Shown one piece after another: positions 11,401 through 23,414 of a stretch of DNA of 64,000 bases; positions within the stretch are counted from its first letter, which is position 1, and the number at the start of each line of letters is the position of its first letter. Source of the stretch: Phoronis australis (taxonomy: Eukaryota > Phoronida > Phoronidae); the NCBI GenBank assembly GCA_002633005.1, contig NMRA01000847.1:1-64000 (forward strand). The letters run 5' to 3'. The position numbers and the translations under genes are program-made. Under the pieces are notes generated by a model that searched no databases, had not been told where the DNA came from, and saw nothing but the letters and a program-made list of their open reading frames with translations.

Positions 11401-14400
11401 TCAAAAATTGGTTTCATAGACTGACAAATATCGATGCCAGGACAGCAATATGGTTATAGCTTCTTGCACCACAAAAGTGACACTAGTGGCTTCGTGGTGA
11501 AACGAAAAACTGTGCGAATCATTCTTTCTGCAGTCGATGCAGGTGGCGTGGCAGTGCAACGCGCCAGACGACTGTAAACTTACAGCGACACACTGCAGAA
11601 AAGCTTCACGGGATCTCGAGATAATTAGATAAAGAAACGGGCGAGGACATTCTTGGGTCACCTTTGGAATGAGTTCTTAGCAGACCAAAACTATTGCTCG
11701 TGCAGTTTCACTGAATTGAACGATTCTACCTCGTTCAATGTTTGTTTTAGTCAAGTGAAACAACTATCACACAGTCAATGTGTTGAATCTAGACACATTT
11801 TGTAAAACTCTCAGCTCCTTAAGCATGTGATTTCACAACATGAACTGCAATGGAGAAAAAGTGCAATACCAATGTACAACCAATGATTATGGAGACGTCT
11901 GTGCTCAGTAGCTCAGTAGTGAGAGCACTAGACCGGCAACTTAGAGATCTGTGGTTCGACTCCCAGTTGGGGTTCCTGATTTTTCTGTGTTTATTTGACA
12001 TATTTCATTCCTGGCCAACCTCATCGTTTTTATTTTTGTTTTTCTTAAATGTTTAGGCATTAAGCAAGTCCGGATAGGCAGCGGCGGCACGCGTCCATAC
12101 CACGCAGATACGTGGGTTGGGAGAAAGGTAGCTTCCATACACGACCACGCCAACAACATCCGCACAGTGGGGCTGGGAGAATTCGTTGCTGTCCTTAATG
12201 GCGTCGAATTCAGAACGAGGCACAACGACTATGGTTTGCGCATGCCCAGCACGAAGAGCAAACAATGGGGTGCCATTGAAGAAATACCATTCCCTGAAGT
12301 ACCTTACGCTGTAAGTTGAATAAATTCGATTGTCTGAATCTGAATTTGCAACCGTCATTCGGGTAATGCTGCTGAATAAGTAGACCTATAATGACCATTT
12401 ATTCAGCGATACTAGCCTTTGCCAGACTTGTAAACAAGTTATCTTCCAGGTCATACACAGGTATGGAACATTGTTATTTCCAGGTGACAAATATCGCCTC
12501 CTTTGTTACTTATCATGCGTATGGGGATTTATCTACCGTACGGCTATGGACCGATCTCGAGTGTGATATCAGAATATATGGCCCCATACATAATTTGGAC
12601 AGACCCCGTGGTTGACATTTCCATAATGGGCCGATCCAGAGGGAGTTGTCTTAACACATGCACTGATGTCCATATGACAAGGTAACCGGAGGGATCGGTC
12701 TGTGTTATTGCGCAACCACTGATTTTCTCTTCTCTGACAGTATTAGATTAGCTTGTTCTCACCTGCTGCGACGTACAGACATCATCTGCTCGGCTCGTTT
12801 ATGGTTTCTACAGCATGGGCTTAGCCACGTGCCGGAAATGCTACATGTACTGTACCTTGCTGGTGCTTAAATTCTAGTCCTGGAAACCAGTGCCTGGTTG
12901 CATAAAACTGTCTCAAATAGGGACTCAACAAATTTCCCTTAATGTACTGCATATTTTTGTGCTTGTGAAAACACTGATAGTCCCGTCTTATGCTGTTTGA
13001 GTCTCATTACCAAGTCAATTTTAGACTTTGATACAAATCTTGAGTGAACTCTTTGTTGAATGCTCAATATTATTGAAATTAACAGGGGATCTCTTTTCAT
13101 GCAACGCACCAAATTTAAGAACTAAGTCCCTAATTATTATAGAGCTCAGTTTTTAGTTATATTATTAAAAATGTCCTTATAGACGACGAGGAGCTCATAA
13201 TCAAGAGAAAGCGATAGAAAAATTTAACATCTGCGAGTGAAGAACGAAGCAAATATGCCAAAGACTTAGGGAACTTAGTTGAGCCCCTATTTGGGACTGT
13301 TTCATGCAACGGGGCACGGATTCCTCCAACGGCCATGGAATTGATGTCACTCGTAAATGCTCGATTTTTTTCTGTAATATTTAAAAAACTTGCTGCCTCC
13401 ATCAGAGTTTTTAATTGTATCCATCATTTACCAAATAAGGAAAAAGCCCTCGTGGGCTTACACAATGATCACAACCATTTGCCCAGGTAAAAAAACAACC
13501 TACGGTGAAAGCTCAAATTGCGGAAATGAAGGAGTGGTTCAAAGCGTGGAAGAATCAGGACTACAGCAAACGAGACTACAGAAAACACTTCAAACCAGTT
13601 CTCTGTTACCTTGAAGGTATGCTGAAGCTAGTGAATTCTAATCAATCGTACATGTATGTTACCATTCATACGAATTCCTTGGATAAACTAAGACCAACCA
13701 AAATTGCCTATGGAATTGTACATTTTTTTTAAAGCGTGCAATATTGGCTCCATCGCACCAGTCAATTCTTTAAAAAATCTTGTCGGTCTCAGACCCAGAT
13801 CGCCAATTTTTTTGAGAAAGCTTTTACCACTAAAGCTGCTACAGAACCGCCTGCTGCAAAAAAAAACTGTCAATCTTGAATAGGTAGGCAGGTAGACATA
13901 AGGTTCTCGCGATTGAAGCAAGTGTGATTACGTATTTTGCTTGTAATGCATGGAGACACCTCGAGAAATTTTGCGCTTTTACCAGGTTTTCGGGTTTTCA
14001 CAAAGCATGCCAGGCTCAATAAGTTGCTTTGACCCGGCTGGTAACTTACTGCACGTGACTTAGAAACACCTCCAAACACTAGCGAACTACATGTTCTTTC
14101 CAAGTCTAGAAATGACACACACTGTAATGTGGAAAAGAAAACAAGGTGAGGTTAGATGTGCGAGAACGTCGAGAATTTCAAAATCACGCACGTCTGCGAT
14201 ATATCGCCATGTATTACAAGCGAAGTAGGAGTTCAGGTCATTGCGTCTACGGAACTCTGACAGATTCGTCAGGGTAGGTGGTTTGAGTCATTTTTAGAGA
14301 ATGCATATAGGACGTCCAAGATTAATTACATACATATATTTCCGATATTTAAGAATACCATCTTTTCACTTGCTTTAACATAAACTCAAAATTATCGGCA

Positions 14401-17400
14401 ATGCAAGTCTATGAAGGCAATCAATACCGCTTTTGGGTTTGATAATAGAATCGTATTATTTACATGTTGTTGAAAAAGCGGACGTTTGTTGGCAGGACGT
14501 TTTTTGTGAATTGAACAGTTAAAATGGACTCGATTCCAAAAGCGAAAACTTCAACTTTACATTAAGGCGTTATATTCACGCACAAAACGCGTTTGCATTA
14601 TCGCCAGGACTTGATGAATATATGATATCGTGGGTGATATTGGCATCCAAATATAATTTTTCAAACACTGAACCCCCAGTTAATGCTCGACACTAGTAGC
14701 TTGACGCTAACTCGCCAAATGTGACTTAAAGAAAATCTCAGGTCGCCAAATGAATTCTAAGGTCGCCAAACAGGTGGTCGAAAAAACCTTGTTATTTAAA
14801 ATCACGCGTAACATTTCCATTTCACCCGCATACACGCCACCACTTCCTGTGGGTATTGCGATATACAATACCTTTAAGAGACACATTGCCGCGTCAGACT
14901 ATCCAAAGCTGTTTGTTTCCGTCATTCAATAGAAATCCTCGTGTCTACCCTCCGATCACTAAACAATGTTTACCGGGCGAGCTCATAATTTACACGGTTA
15001 CGTTTTGGAGTTATATTTTAGTTTGCTAATCCAAACCCAATCCAACAGAATTCCTGTTACGGAAAGCAGACTGTCAGAAACACTCGATAAGTGTGTCCGA
15101 CGACTCCGCCTCCCTTCTTTTGTAATTTTAGCACACGCTATATTAGACGCTGACTACCGTCTCTAGCTAGCCTGTAGAAACTGTGAAGGTCTATACTCCG
15201 GGAGCTTTTCGGCCAATTATGCATCACCCTGATTAAAACATCAAAGTAGGCTACCTGTTGCGTTTGAATTACACATTAGGGGACCGTCAATGTCTCACAC
15301 CCTTCAAACTCGAAAAAATACTCCCGTTATCAAGCTTTTCATTCGAGCAGTCCTTCGTTTAGTTCCCGAAATCGGAAACAGGCCTTTTTACACCGCGCAC
15401 GCTAGGAGATACAACGTCATACCACAAACCTCGCGCAGTGCTATTTTAATGTCTGTTCATATCAAAGCATTTTCTTTTAGTTTCAAATTTCAAAAAAGAT
15501 CTGTCACCTGTTTAACACTTTGTCGATTTTTCTTCCCCATGGCAAAGCACGTCTCCTTATTTTGTATGGCAAGACATAGACGTAACATGTCCCCCTTACA
15601 TGGAAAATCTGACGTCATGGAACTGACTGTAAGCGCATGCGTGCATTTACCATAAGCGCGCGGAGAGATTAGAAATTCTGTGGTAACAACAGAGTATTTC
15701 CCGCACGAGTATTTCGAAAACCGTGAGCTTTGTGATTGATTTGGAAATATTGGCAGTCACAGGGAAAATAGATTTCACTGTATTAGTCCTTGCGACATGG
15801 TATTTTCCTCAGGAATTTTTTAAAACATATTTTTGCTTCATCAACCAATTTAAATATGTCTTTACGAGACAGAAGTAAAGTTCATCTTGTATATAGTTTA
15901 TTTATTTTTTGACATTTGTTATGGACCTTCGGAAAAATCACATCAATTTTAAATTTCTCGGTGTCGTTCAAGGCGCAAAAATATTGTTATAAGCCAAACG
16001 ATATGTTTGAACTGTAGCTACCTAAGTAGATATTCATGTCTAAATGACAAACAAACAAACAAACGAGAAATCTGGTAGGTGACATGTACACAGGCACTTT
16101 AGCATTTATCTTAAAATATCGCCTTCTTTCCACACGAATATGTTAGAATGACTGCAGCTGACTTTCCATTGACCTTCGTGTCACGTTGTAGGCGCATGGA
16201 CACTGTCAGGTGACAAGATTGAGGAGTCATTCACAAGTGACCGCCATTTTATCGACGCGAGCACGTGGTTTGAACTACAAGACAAGATAAGATACATGTC
16301 TTACTCAGGTATTAACTATAGCACTTTACAGTTGCTAGAGCCCTGCTGGGCATGTTCTATATGTGCGCACCATTCCGTTGGTGCTACGACAGTTTATGGA
16401 TATGCTTTGAAGATATTATAATTTTTACTTTTTTCGACAAGAGGGACGGTAGTAAATAAACTTTCAACGTCAAGATATACACGATAGGAATTTAGTGTTG
16501 CGTCAATAGATCTTAACAAATCTAAAAATTTATCACTAGATTTCACATAGTACTTACATGTACATGTACATGTATAAGGTAAGTATTGTTTAATAAGTTT
16601 ATCTAATGTTTTAGCAATTTCATAGGTAGGGGCTAGGAATCCGTAAGAGACTGGTTCCTAGGTAGGGGGTAAATACTTGAGAAATGATGGGTCTTAGTGG
16701 GTACCATGGCTTATGTGTTTAATGGTTACCGTACAAGTATCCTTCTGAAAAATCACCCTTAACAATTTTGAAATACTTTTTGTCAACATTAGCTAGTGTA
16801 ATGAAACGGTTTAGCTCTTTCTTGAGACTATTTACGGTGTTACGATTTATACTCTCAAACTTTGACTTGTCAGCGAGGATATTATTCAGCTTCTCTTTGT
16901 ACTCTTTCTCATTCATTGTGACATACGCAGTGGTCTTATCACACTTTCTAATAACAATGTCATCATTATCCCTCAGTTGCTTGGCGGCAATACAAAGTTC
17001 TTTGGTTAATATTCTTTTGGAATTTCTTTAATTTGCGTTGAAGGTCGAAAAAGTGGCAATGAAAATCTTGCTTACCTGCCCACAACATTATGGGACGTCA
17101 GCGATGAAGGTGTCCCATCTTACGCCCAGTGGAACTACCGCATCTTGTGCCAACCGCTTAAGGACGACATTCCTCTGAATAGATTCAGGGTTGTGAATGA
17201 TCTCGGTGCCCGCATGGCGTTCGGTAGCTCGATGGCAAACCATCAGAATTCACGTGCTGCGCGATTCCAGCTAAACCCGAACGACAAGCCGTGGACGGAC
17301 TCGGAGGGTTCATCGCAGTGAGTTGAGAGTTCATTTTCTAAGAGTAAGTTATGACCAGTTCATGGCCTGCAGTTTTATCAAACCTACTCTTTACCTTTAG

Positions 17401-20400
17401 TAAATCAGCATTAAAGGCAAGTGATGCCAATGCAAGTGTTACCTGGAGAAAATACAAAAAATTAGACTCAGAACCAGTCTTCATGGACACCTGCTTGATT
17501 GCAAAATATGTAACATACTGGGTCTGTTTTCGTTGAATTCATGGGTTTTGTTGTCATTGATTTTTGTCGCCTGTGTCGAAATCACGTAATGTTGCTGAAA
17601 TAATTTGGATCCCCTAAAAAAAATAATCGTGGTTTTTGTTAGAGACTGCAGGGTCATGGAATCTAGGACATTTTGCACACGGATCAAATATTTTTAATGT
17701 TTATTACGCGGATGAAAGATCATAATTTGTTTAGAAGTACAACATACAAAAAGTAGATTGGAATTGAAATTAAACTGTACTCTAAACACAAGCCCATCAG
17801 CTTTAAGACATGGCTGCCCAGTGGCACACCGCCGAATTCCTGCGTTGACTCACGAATCCTGACTGCCGTGAATTACGGCCTAACATAGGATACAATGGTC
17901 AGCGAACAGATCAGTATTTTAATGGAATACAAAAATAAAAAAATAAGAGATGAGTCTTACCTGTGCCACCGCGCCACCTATGTGGAAAAATGAACACTGG
18001 AAAAGAGGCTAAGGTGAATCTCAGCACAGTGGTAGAGAACAGTAAAAGAGCTACCAGAGTCATGAACAGAGAGTGGAAAATTAGACAGAACAGTGGTGGG
18101 AAACATGTGTTTCTCTAGGAGCTAAGTCACCAAAGGCAATTTCACCTATTTGCAATCTTGGTAAACCTTGCCGTGACTATTCATTGTTCTTTTTGCTGGT
18201 GACGTAATTGTCTGAATTTTTCAACAGGTATGGATTCTTGGACAGACTCATGGAACAGATACCAGGCAAAGACAACGCTGGTGCTAAATTGACTGATAAC
18301 GCCATGGGAGACCCCGCTTATCATCTGAAAACTGATCAGCCCGTAAACGCAGGTAAGCTGTCAATCATTTTATCACCGTTCCTACCTCCGCCGTCAATAG
18401 CCTCGTTGTCAGCGGCATTCATCAACACCATTACAACTTTTCATGACAGCGTTTTCCCGTTCAGTGCCTTTAGCAGACGAAGGTTCTTTATTAACTGCCA
18501 AGCAAAGTCTTTTGTCTGTTATGACAACAGGCAGGCCATTTGTATTCCAGGCTTATTATAGACCACCGTGTGAACACCCTCAAACCAAGAGTGAATTGGT
18601 ACATTCAGTAAGAATTGTTTACCGTAACTTTCCTCTGCAGTTGGGCGATTTTTGCGATTCAAAAAGTAAACATGATCACCACTAGACGAGGATTTCAGAA
18701 ATGCCATTGGTTTATGTTCAAATATATTATAACTTAACTTTTATTTTTAACAGCACAGCCCAGTCATACTAGATACGATCTTTTTGAAGATTAGAGTAAT
18801 TATCGAACAAAAGAGAGCTGGCCCCTTAACCATGAATGCCAGAATGGAGGAAATCAGTCGTGTAAAATATTGGCTACAGGGTTAAACTTCCCAACTCATT
18901 GTTGGGCTTTAGAATCGAACAAGTTGGGAGCAACGGGAAAACACCGTAATGTCATAGCCAAAACGTCTAAGTTTTTCAGCGGTAGAAGAACTCTGAATGC
19001 TTTCTTTTTGTTAAAATATTTTCTTTAGAATATTAGGAAGTACAATTAACTGCTTTTCATTTTTATAAAACTTGGAGGTGTTTGAAATAAAGAAAGTCCC
19101 ATAGAAGAGTCGCTACGATTAACCGATTTTGATTGCCCATTAATAAGAAAGTGTCGATGAAAAAGTGCCACGCCTACGCTGTTTCAGGGTCCAGCGTGTT
19201 ATTGCATTAGTTGGAGGTGGATACAATATAAGTCTCGTGTTTCACTTGGTATCACCAGGGAACTAAGTAAAATGTATTTGATCGTTTCCAAGCTTACTAC
19301 CATCGCTACTTTAAGTCGTACAAGAGAGGAGCGATGGGACTGAAGACGCGTTCACGCGGGTATGCCGACGTAAACATGTGGGCTGCAATGACGACTCAGC
19401 CGAAGGTAAGCGCAAAGGTTGTAAACATGGAGCGCCCTTAGCGTCGGCGTGTGTGACGACTTCAATTGAATGCGTCTGAGAGAAGTTTTGACAGCTACAG
19501 GCATCTAGCTGTGCACGCGTTGAAAGCGTCAACGTCACGTGCCGTTAACGTTTAACCAATTAGAACACTTTCTGTGTGTTTAGCTTTAGGATAATATACA
19601 TGTATGTCTAAAATATTGGGGGTTTGTTTGGACATCTGACAACAATAAACAATGTCTCGACGTGACATTAAGGACATTCTATAGATAACGGGTACTCTTG
19701 AAGTGGACGCGCGGGATAAGTTCTAAAAATTTGGATCCATTTATTAGTACAACGATGCGATACCCTATGGAGAGGCCCATTGATTCCCGGTCCGCCACCC
19801 GACAAATGGACTCTAATTCTCAAGACCCTGGATTCTACATAGACAGTTATTCAATTACATGTTTTGTTCTTACGTTGATGTTCCACAATGCAATGCACAC
19901 AGGTTAGAAGGTAGGCAGACAAAAAGACAGTCAGAAAAACATGGCTGCCCAGAAAAGTACACATTGCGACTACAGAACCCTCGTAGGTATCAACCAACTA
20001 ACCTCGAGTGCATGCCTTCACCCAACTGTTGGGTTGTAACGTCTTAGCTTGCCGATCTAGGTCAAACCAACCTCTTTTCTCACTTGCAACCTGTCACTGA
20101 ACTGGCTAGCGCAAATATGCTATTACGTGGAACAGATCACAACGTTCAGCGCGCTGTCATATATCCTAATCCCATAGTAGGCTTATAAGACAAATATCCA
20201 GTACAAGCCCACCTTTGTATGAATCCTCCCCGTTTGTAAAGCTTTCTAATGACCCAAGGTGTTATATCACAGCAAATACGTGAAAAAATTGCGAATCGTG
20301 TTTCTCGTGATAATGTTAGCTTTGTCTTGTAGGTGGCGCCAATGAAGTATAGAGATTGTCCCCGGCGAGGCAAATGCACAGAGATCTCTCAACGTTGGAC

Positions 20401-23400
20401 CTATGCCATACCGTTGGAAATCATATACTTGACGCCGCTCTACAAGTGGAACCCATACAATCTTAAATATAAGGTACACGTTGACAAGCGAATATGATTT
20501 AATGTTTAGCTATATATAGTGATATTCCAGCCGGGAATTACTGCAATGGTAGTAGGAATTTCCTTGATGGCGAATCGTTACATATAACTGCATACTTTGC
20601 TTAGTTACGTTGATCATACAGGTACGTTGCAACGTAGTGGCAAGGGGGGCATGCCCACCCCCTAAACTTCTCCCTTATTCCATTTGGCATTTCGGGGGTG
20701 CGAATGTCGGACTGGCAAAATCCTGGCTAATACTCTTCTCTGCCTCCCGACCTTGCATTGTTTTTAAACAACAAAGTGCTTCCGTTGTTAATTTAACGCT
20801 GACAGCAAAGCAGCGGCGGTACCCCCCTCCCCTCCCCTTAAATGCAAACTCGATGACAGTGCGTTTGGTGGTGTGCACGATTATATGCAATGGTTTGCAA
20901 AGAAGAATGCGTTTGAATCCCATGTACAGTTATAAAATCGAGTTCTAGTTCGAGAGTCTTAGTATCACCTCGCCATGTGTCGTTTGCGAACTTGGTTTAT
21001 AAGCTACAGCATCTGCGTACACCGGGCATATGGTTACAACTTGAAAACCGTACACGAAGAACTGAAAATATCGAAAAAATTGGATGTCAAGCTCTCAGAA
21101 TGCCTTGTGTCAATTGTCTCTTTTCAGTACTTTTACCCCCAATACATTCCAAGCAGTTCTTATGTATTACTGTCGCTTGATTAGCATTTTATACCATTAA
21201 AAGACCGGACTTTCTTATTCAAAAGTTCTTTGCAAGTAGAATCAATCCCTTAATAGATCTATTTTATGCAGGAAGGCAATTGTGCTGAAGAATGACCACC
21301 TGAAACGTCGTCGGTACCTCCAAATTGACAGGAATTTCAGATTAAGCATAATCATTTAGTAGTCTATAAAAGCTACATTCGAGGAACGAGTTCCCTCCTA
21401 AGGAATACTAATATATTCGTTAAATTTGAGTATTGATATGCTACTTCAAGGGAGTCTACAACAAAAAATCTAAGACCATCGAGACTGTGTATGCCGGAGG
21501 GCCGAAGAGCAACGGTGGTAGACGCAATGGGGGGTTGAAGCCCGAACTCGCCTACAACGGAACTCACAGTAAACTGTACATCATCACCCCAGACGAGTTC
21601 TACAGCGGTAAAGAGGTAATACTGTGAATGTGGTCCAATATTGTTTGCTGGTCATCAAACTAGAAAGGTCAAAAAGCCGCACCCCCAATACACAAACGCC
21701 AGTGCTGTAGTGGTAAAATTAGAAGTAAGTAGGCGCCCAGAGCCCACCGCATCACCTTGAGCACGGAACGTAACTTACAGTGAGTAGGCGCTACGCTCAC
21801 ATGCCAAAAGGTGGTTGGCTGCGTTTACGTAAGCCTACGCTTCACTACAGCACTGACAAACACACGATGAAACTCATGAGAGGCCTCCTTTTGGCGGCGA
21901 AGTCTATCAGTTCCTTTCGGTGATATGGGTGAAACTTTTGTTTTGTATTAAACACGTTTACATCATAAGTGATAACTGGCGTAGAGGTTTGGCTTCTTAA
22001 ACCAGTCATTAAATAATATAGATCGTGCCAACCTGTACTGTTGCCAGATAAAGGGTATTGCTTATTCTGAGGGCTCCGAGAGCATCTAAAGTTATTATTA
22101 CCTTCCAAATCCCACGTGAAATCCTATCCTGTCTGTGTGTGCGACTCTTCCAGCTTCTGAAAGATCCTGCCGACACAACACGTGGTGGCGCATATGGCGT
22201 GCTGGATCGCAAAGGTAACTTGCGAGCTGTCAGAGCCGCCGGTACAAGAGCTATGTTACCCAACATTCCTGGCGTGGGTTCATTGAGGACAAGATATCCC
22301 ATCATGCCGGTGCACGCAGAAGGTAAGAAAATTTCAAACTGTGTAGTTTGTTGTTATGATGCACACCTGAAGTACAGAGATTTTTGGGCTCTAAATGCGT
22401 CAGACAACTGTTAAATTTGAAATTAACGTTGAACTAGCATAAATAAACACCTTTGAACGAGATAGAGACATTTTTGTTTTGGAACATTGATTTACGGTTG
22501 ATCATGAGTGCATCTTTACCACTATTTCTTAAATAAAGTTAGGAACTGATACGATGGTTGTTGGTTAACATATCGTCTAAGAGAACTTGCTCACAAAAGT
22601 TGTTTATGAAATCGTTTGCCATTGATGCTTCTTTTAGGGAGTGCTATATGGAAGGAAATTGATGCTTTGAAGGACGTTGTCATGGACCTTTCTCGCTACG
22701 GCCATATGCTCTATAAAGCCCCTAGTTTTACATCCGGGCAGAAAATTAACGGAACTGACGTAAGAAAACATGACAAACTATATATCGTAACTCACGAAAT
22801 ACAAATGAAAAAAACAACTAAAGCAGCGGATTCTATATATGTCTATCTCACTGCGGTCATGTGAAAAACACGGATGTTTTGTTGTGAAAGAATCAAATTT
22901 GTTTAATTGAAATAAATCAAAACATTGACCATGTTTACTGAAGTTTGGTTGGTCTCTACTGGTGTTTATTTAGCTTATGTCAAGGAAAAAGACGTGTCCC
23001 ACCTTTGGGCTAGGGCCAGGAGTGTCGACTGAAGATGGGAAGTAGCCAATCAAAATTCCACAACATAACATGGTTTGCTAGACACTATCCAGGCACTTTG
23101 TAAAACTCTGACCTCATCAAGAATCACTTTTGGCACATTTTTCTTCCCACTAGGATTCGCTAACTTATGAGCTTCCTGTGACTGTCAGAGATCCTCCTGG
23201 TGAGCATTCGCATCTGTTGACTTTGTCACCTGACGACATCAAAGATTTGAAGGCGGGGAAGCGAGTAACTGTTACGACGACCATCGACAACGGGCATGCT
23301 CACTCTTTAACACTTGCTTACAAGAAATGGAAAGGGTACTATGTGGTGTTGTGCGATGGCTCGAAAAAATGCTGGGATGGACACGGAGATGTACTAAAGA

Positions 23401-23414
23401 AGGCAGATCAGTAA
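8477..23414 (+). CDS. Secreted 681-residue protein of unknown function, paralogue 1 (12 coding exons)
   Basis: Coding exons: 8477-8651, 12057-12310, 13487-13616, 16192-16308, 17044-17317, 18228-18352, 19293-19405, 20333-20473, 21451-21615, 22154-22322, 22638-22759, 23154-23414. All are bounded by AG/GT and all phases join, giving 2046 nt including the stop. Residues 1-20 or so are a signal peptide (MLLSILAFVIALVGLCSPAA). The body includes RTVGLGEFVAVLNGVEFRTR (exon 2), EWFKAWKNQDYSKRDYR (exon 3), a segment of exon 5 beginning VPSYAQWNYRI, WTYAIPLEIIYLTPLYKWNP (exon 8) and GVLDRKGNLRAVRAAGTRA (exon 10). N-glycosylation sequons occur at about N479 and N592. The last exon carries His-x-His at 613-615 and 643-645, then CDGSKKCWDGH. 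There is no transmembrane segment after the signal, so secretion is expected. I recall similar uncharacterised proteins in other invertebrates but know no activity. The start ATG lies directly after an acceptor, so untranslated exons lie upstream. Exon 9 starts at GGAGTC, because the more upstream open frame breaks the phase. Confidence 0.92.
8899..8935. repeat. G/C-rich perfect palindrome
   Basis: A 13-base arm (8899-8911, AGGGGGCTGGGGG) pairs perfectly with 8923-8935 across an 11-base loop. Paralogue 2 lacks it at the matching intron position, which retains only CCCCTATGGTGCGCC. Probably a small insertion or a remnant of one. Confidence 0.7.
10399..11123. mobile_element. Foldback-headed element in intron 1 of paralogue 1
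   Basis: About 725 bp that matches 42972-43708 but sits in a different intron. Paralogue 2 at the corresponding intron 1 site has none of it, so this is a filled/empty pair. A direct repeat TGAGGA lies at 10390-10395 and 11124-11129, consistent with a 6-7 bp target duplication; the empty site reads CTGAGGAAAGG. The left 120 bp is a foldback: ACACAAAACGTACC near 10399 pairs with GGTACGTTTTGTGT near 10508-10521, with GAAGTAATATCCCAC pairing with GTGGGATATTACTTC inside. No transposase frame is present, so it is non-autonomous. Confidence 0.75.
11899..12040 (+). mobile_element. tRNA-derived SINE in intron 1 of paralogue 1
   Basis: The head has tRNA-like RNA polymerase III promoter boxes: A box TAGCTCAGTAGTGAGAGCAC at about 11909-11928 and B box GGTTCGACTCC at about 11953-11963. 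These are followed by a TTGGGGTTCCTGATTTTTCTG tail and T-rich sequence. Paralogue 2 lacks it: the sequence around 34660 runs straight into the exon 2 acceptor. The insertion ends only a few bases before the exon 2 splice acceptor tract and contributes T-rich sequence to it. Confidence 0.75.
12353..12412. repeat. Degenerate intronic hairpin after exon 2, paralogue 1
   Basis: CATTCGGGTAATGCTGCTGAATAA and TTATTCAGCGATACTAGCC flank CCTATAATGACC. This is the decayed counterpart of the near-perfect hairpin at 34986-35051 in paralogue 2, at the same distance from the exon 2 donor. Confidence 0.6.
12890..13318. mobile_element. MITE-like element with about 40-bp terminal inverted repeats, intron 2 of paralogue 1
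   Basis: The left end (12890-12929: GTGCCTGGTTGCATAAAAC, then TGTCTCAAATAGGGACTCAAC) is inverted at the right end (about 13278-13318: GTTGAGCCCCTATTTGGGAC, then TGTTTCATGCAACGGGGCAC). The interior is AT-rich without a coding frame. Paralogue 2 has the uninterrupted sequence (CTGGGAACCAGGTTCCTCC, near 35848-35866), so this is a filled/empty comparison. The target duplication is not clear. Confidence 0.75.
13617..16191. other. Intron 3 of paralogue 1
   Basis: A 2.6 kb AT-rich intron that aligns broadly with 36037-38996. I see no coding exon in it. The open frames at 14750-14932 and 15290-15655 have no counterpart with a conserved frame in the other copy and are treated as chance. Confidence 0.65.
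16425..17035 (-). mobile_element. Penelope-like reverse-transcriptase fragment in intron 4 of paralogue 1
   Basis: The minus strand encodes pieces typical of the N-terminal and early reverse-transcriptase region of Penelope-like elements: NDDIVIRKCDKTTAYVTM, EYKEKLNNILADKSKFESIN, KTHKPWYPLRPIIS, and then, after a break, VYLDVESLFTTVP, which matches the motif A region. An ATGTAC repeat (about 16556-16576) and stops interrupt it. Paralogue 2 lacks this piece in its intron 4. It is a dead, truncated retroelement whose right end lies within about 10 bases of the exon 5 acceptor. Confidence 0.8.
18430..18952. other. About 0.5 kb of extra sequence in intron 6 of paralogue 1
   Basis: Homology to paralogue 2's intron 6 stops after CATTCATCA (18419-18427) and resumes at AGCCAAAACGTCTAAG (about 18956). 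The extra stretch has no recognisable terminal repeat. A short hairpin (TCCCAACT with AGTTGGGA) lies near 18888-18928. It could be an insertion here or a deletion in paralogue 2. Confidence 0.5.

Larger units (their letters stand above)
8652..12056. other. Intron 1 of paralogue 1
   Basis: A 3.4 kb intron. It holds a G-rich palindrome (8899-8935), AT-rich stretches with repeated CTCGGGA/CTCGAGAT blocks (9290-9420), an inserted foldback element (10399-11123) and a SINE (11899-12040). The rest matches intron 1 of paralogue 2 (32223-34687). Confidence 0.7.

Noticed and set aside
11902-11976. A functional tRNA gene
   Set aside because: A and B boxes are present but the acceptor arms do not pair, and the sequence continues into a SINE-type tail; paralogue 2 lacks it.
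21433-21450. Longer exon 9 start in paralogue 1 (reading YFKG before GVYN)
   Set aside because: The AG further upstream gives the wrong phase after exon 8. The acceptor TTCAAG before GGAGTC fits phase 0 in both paralogues.
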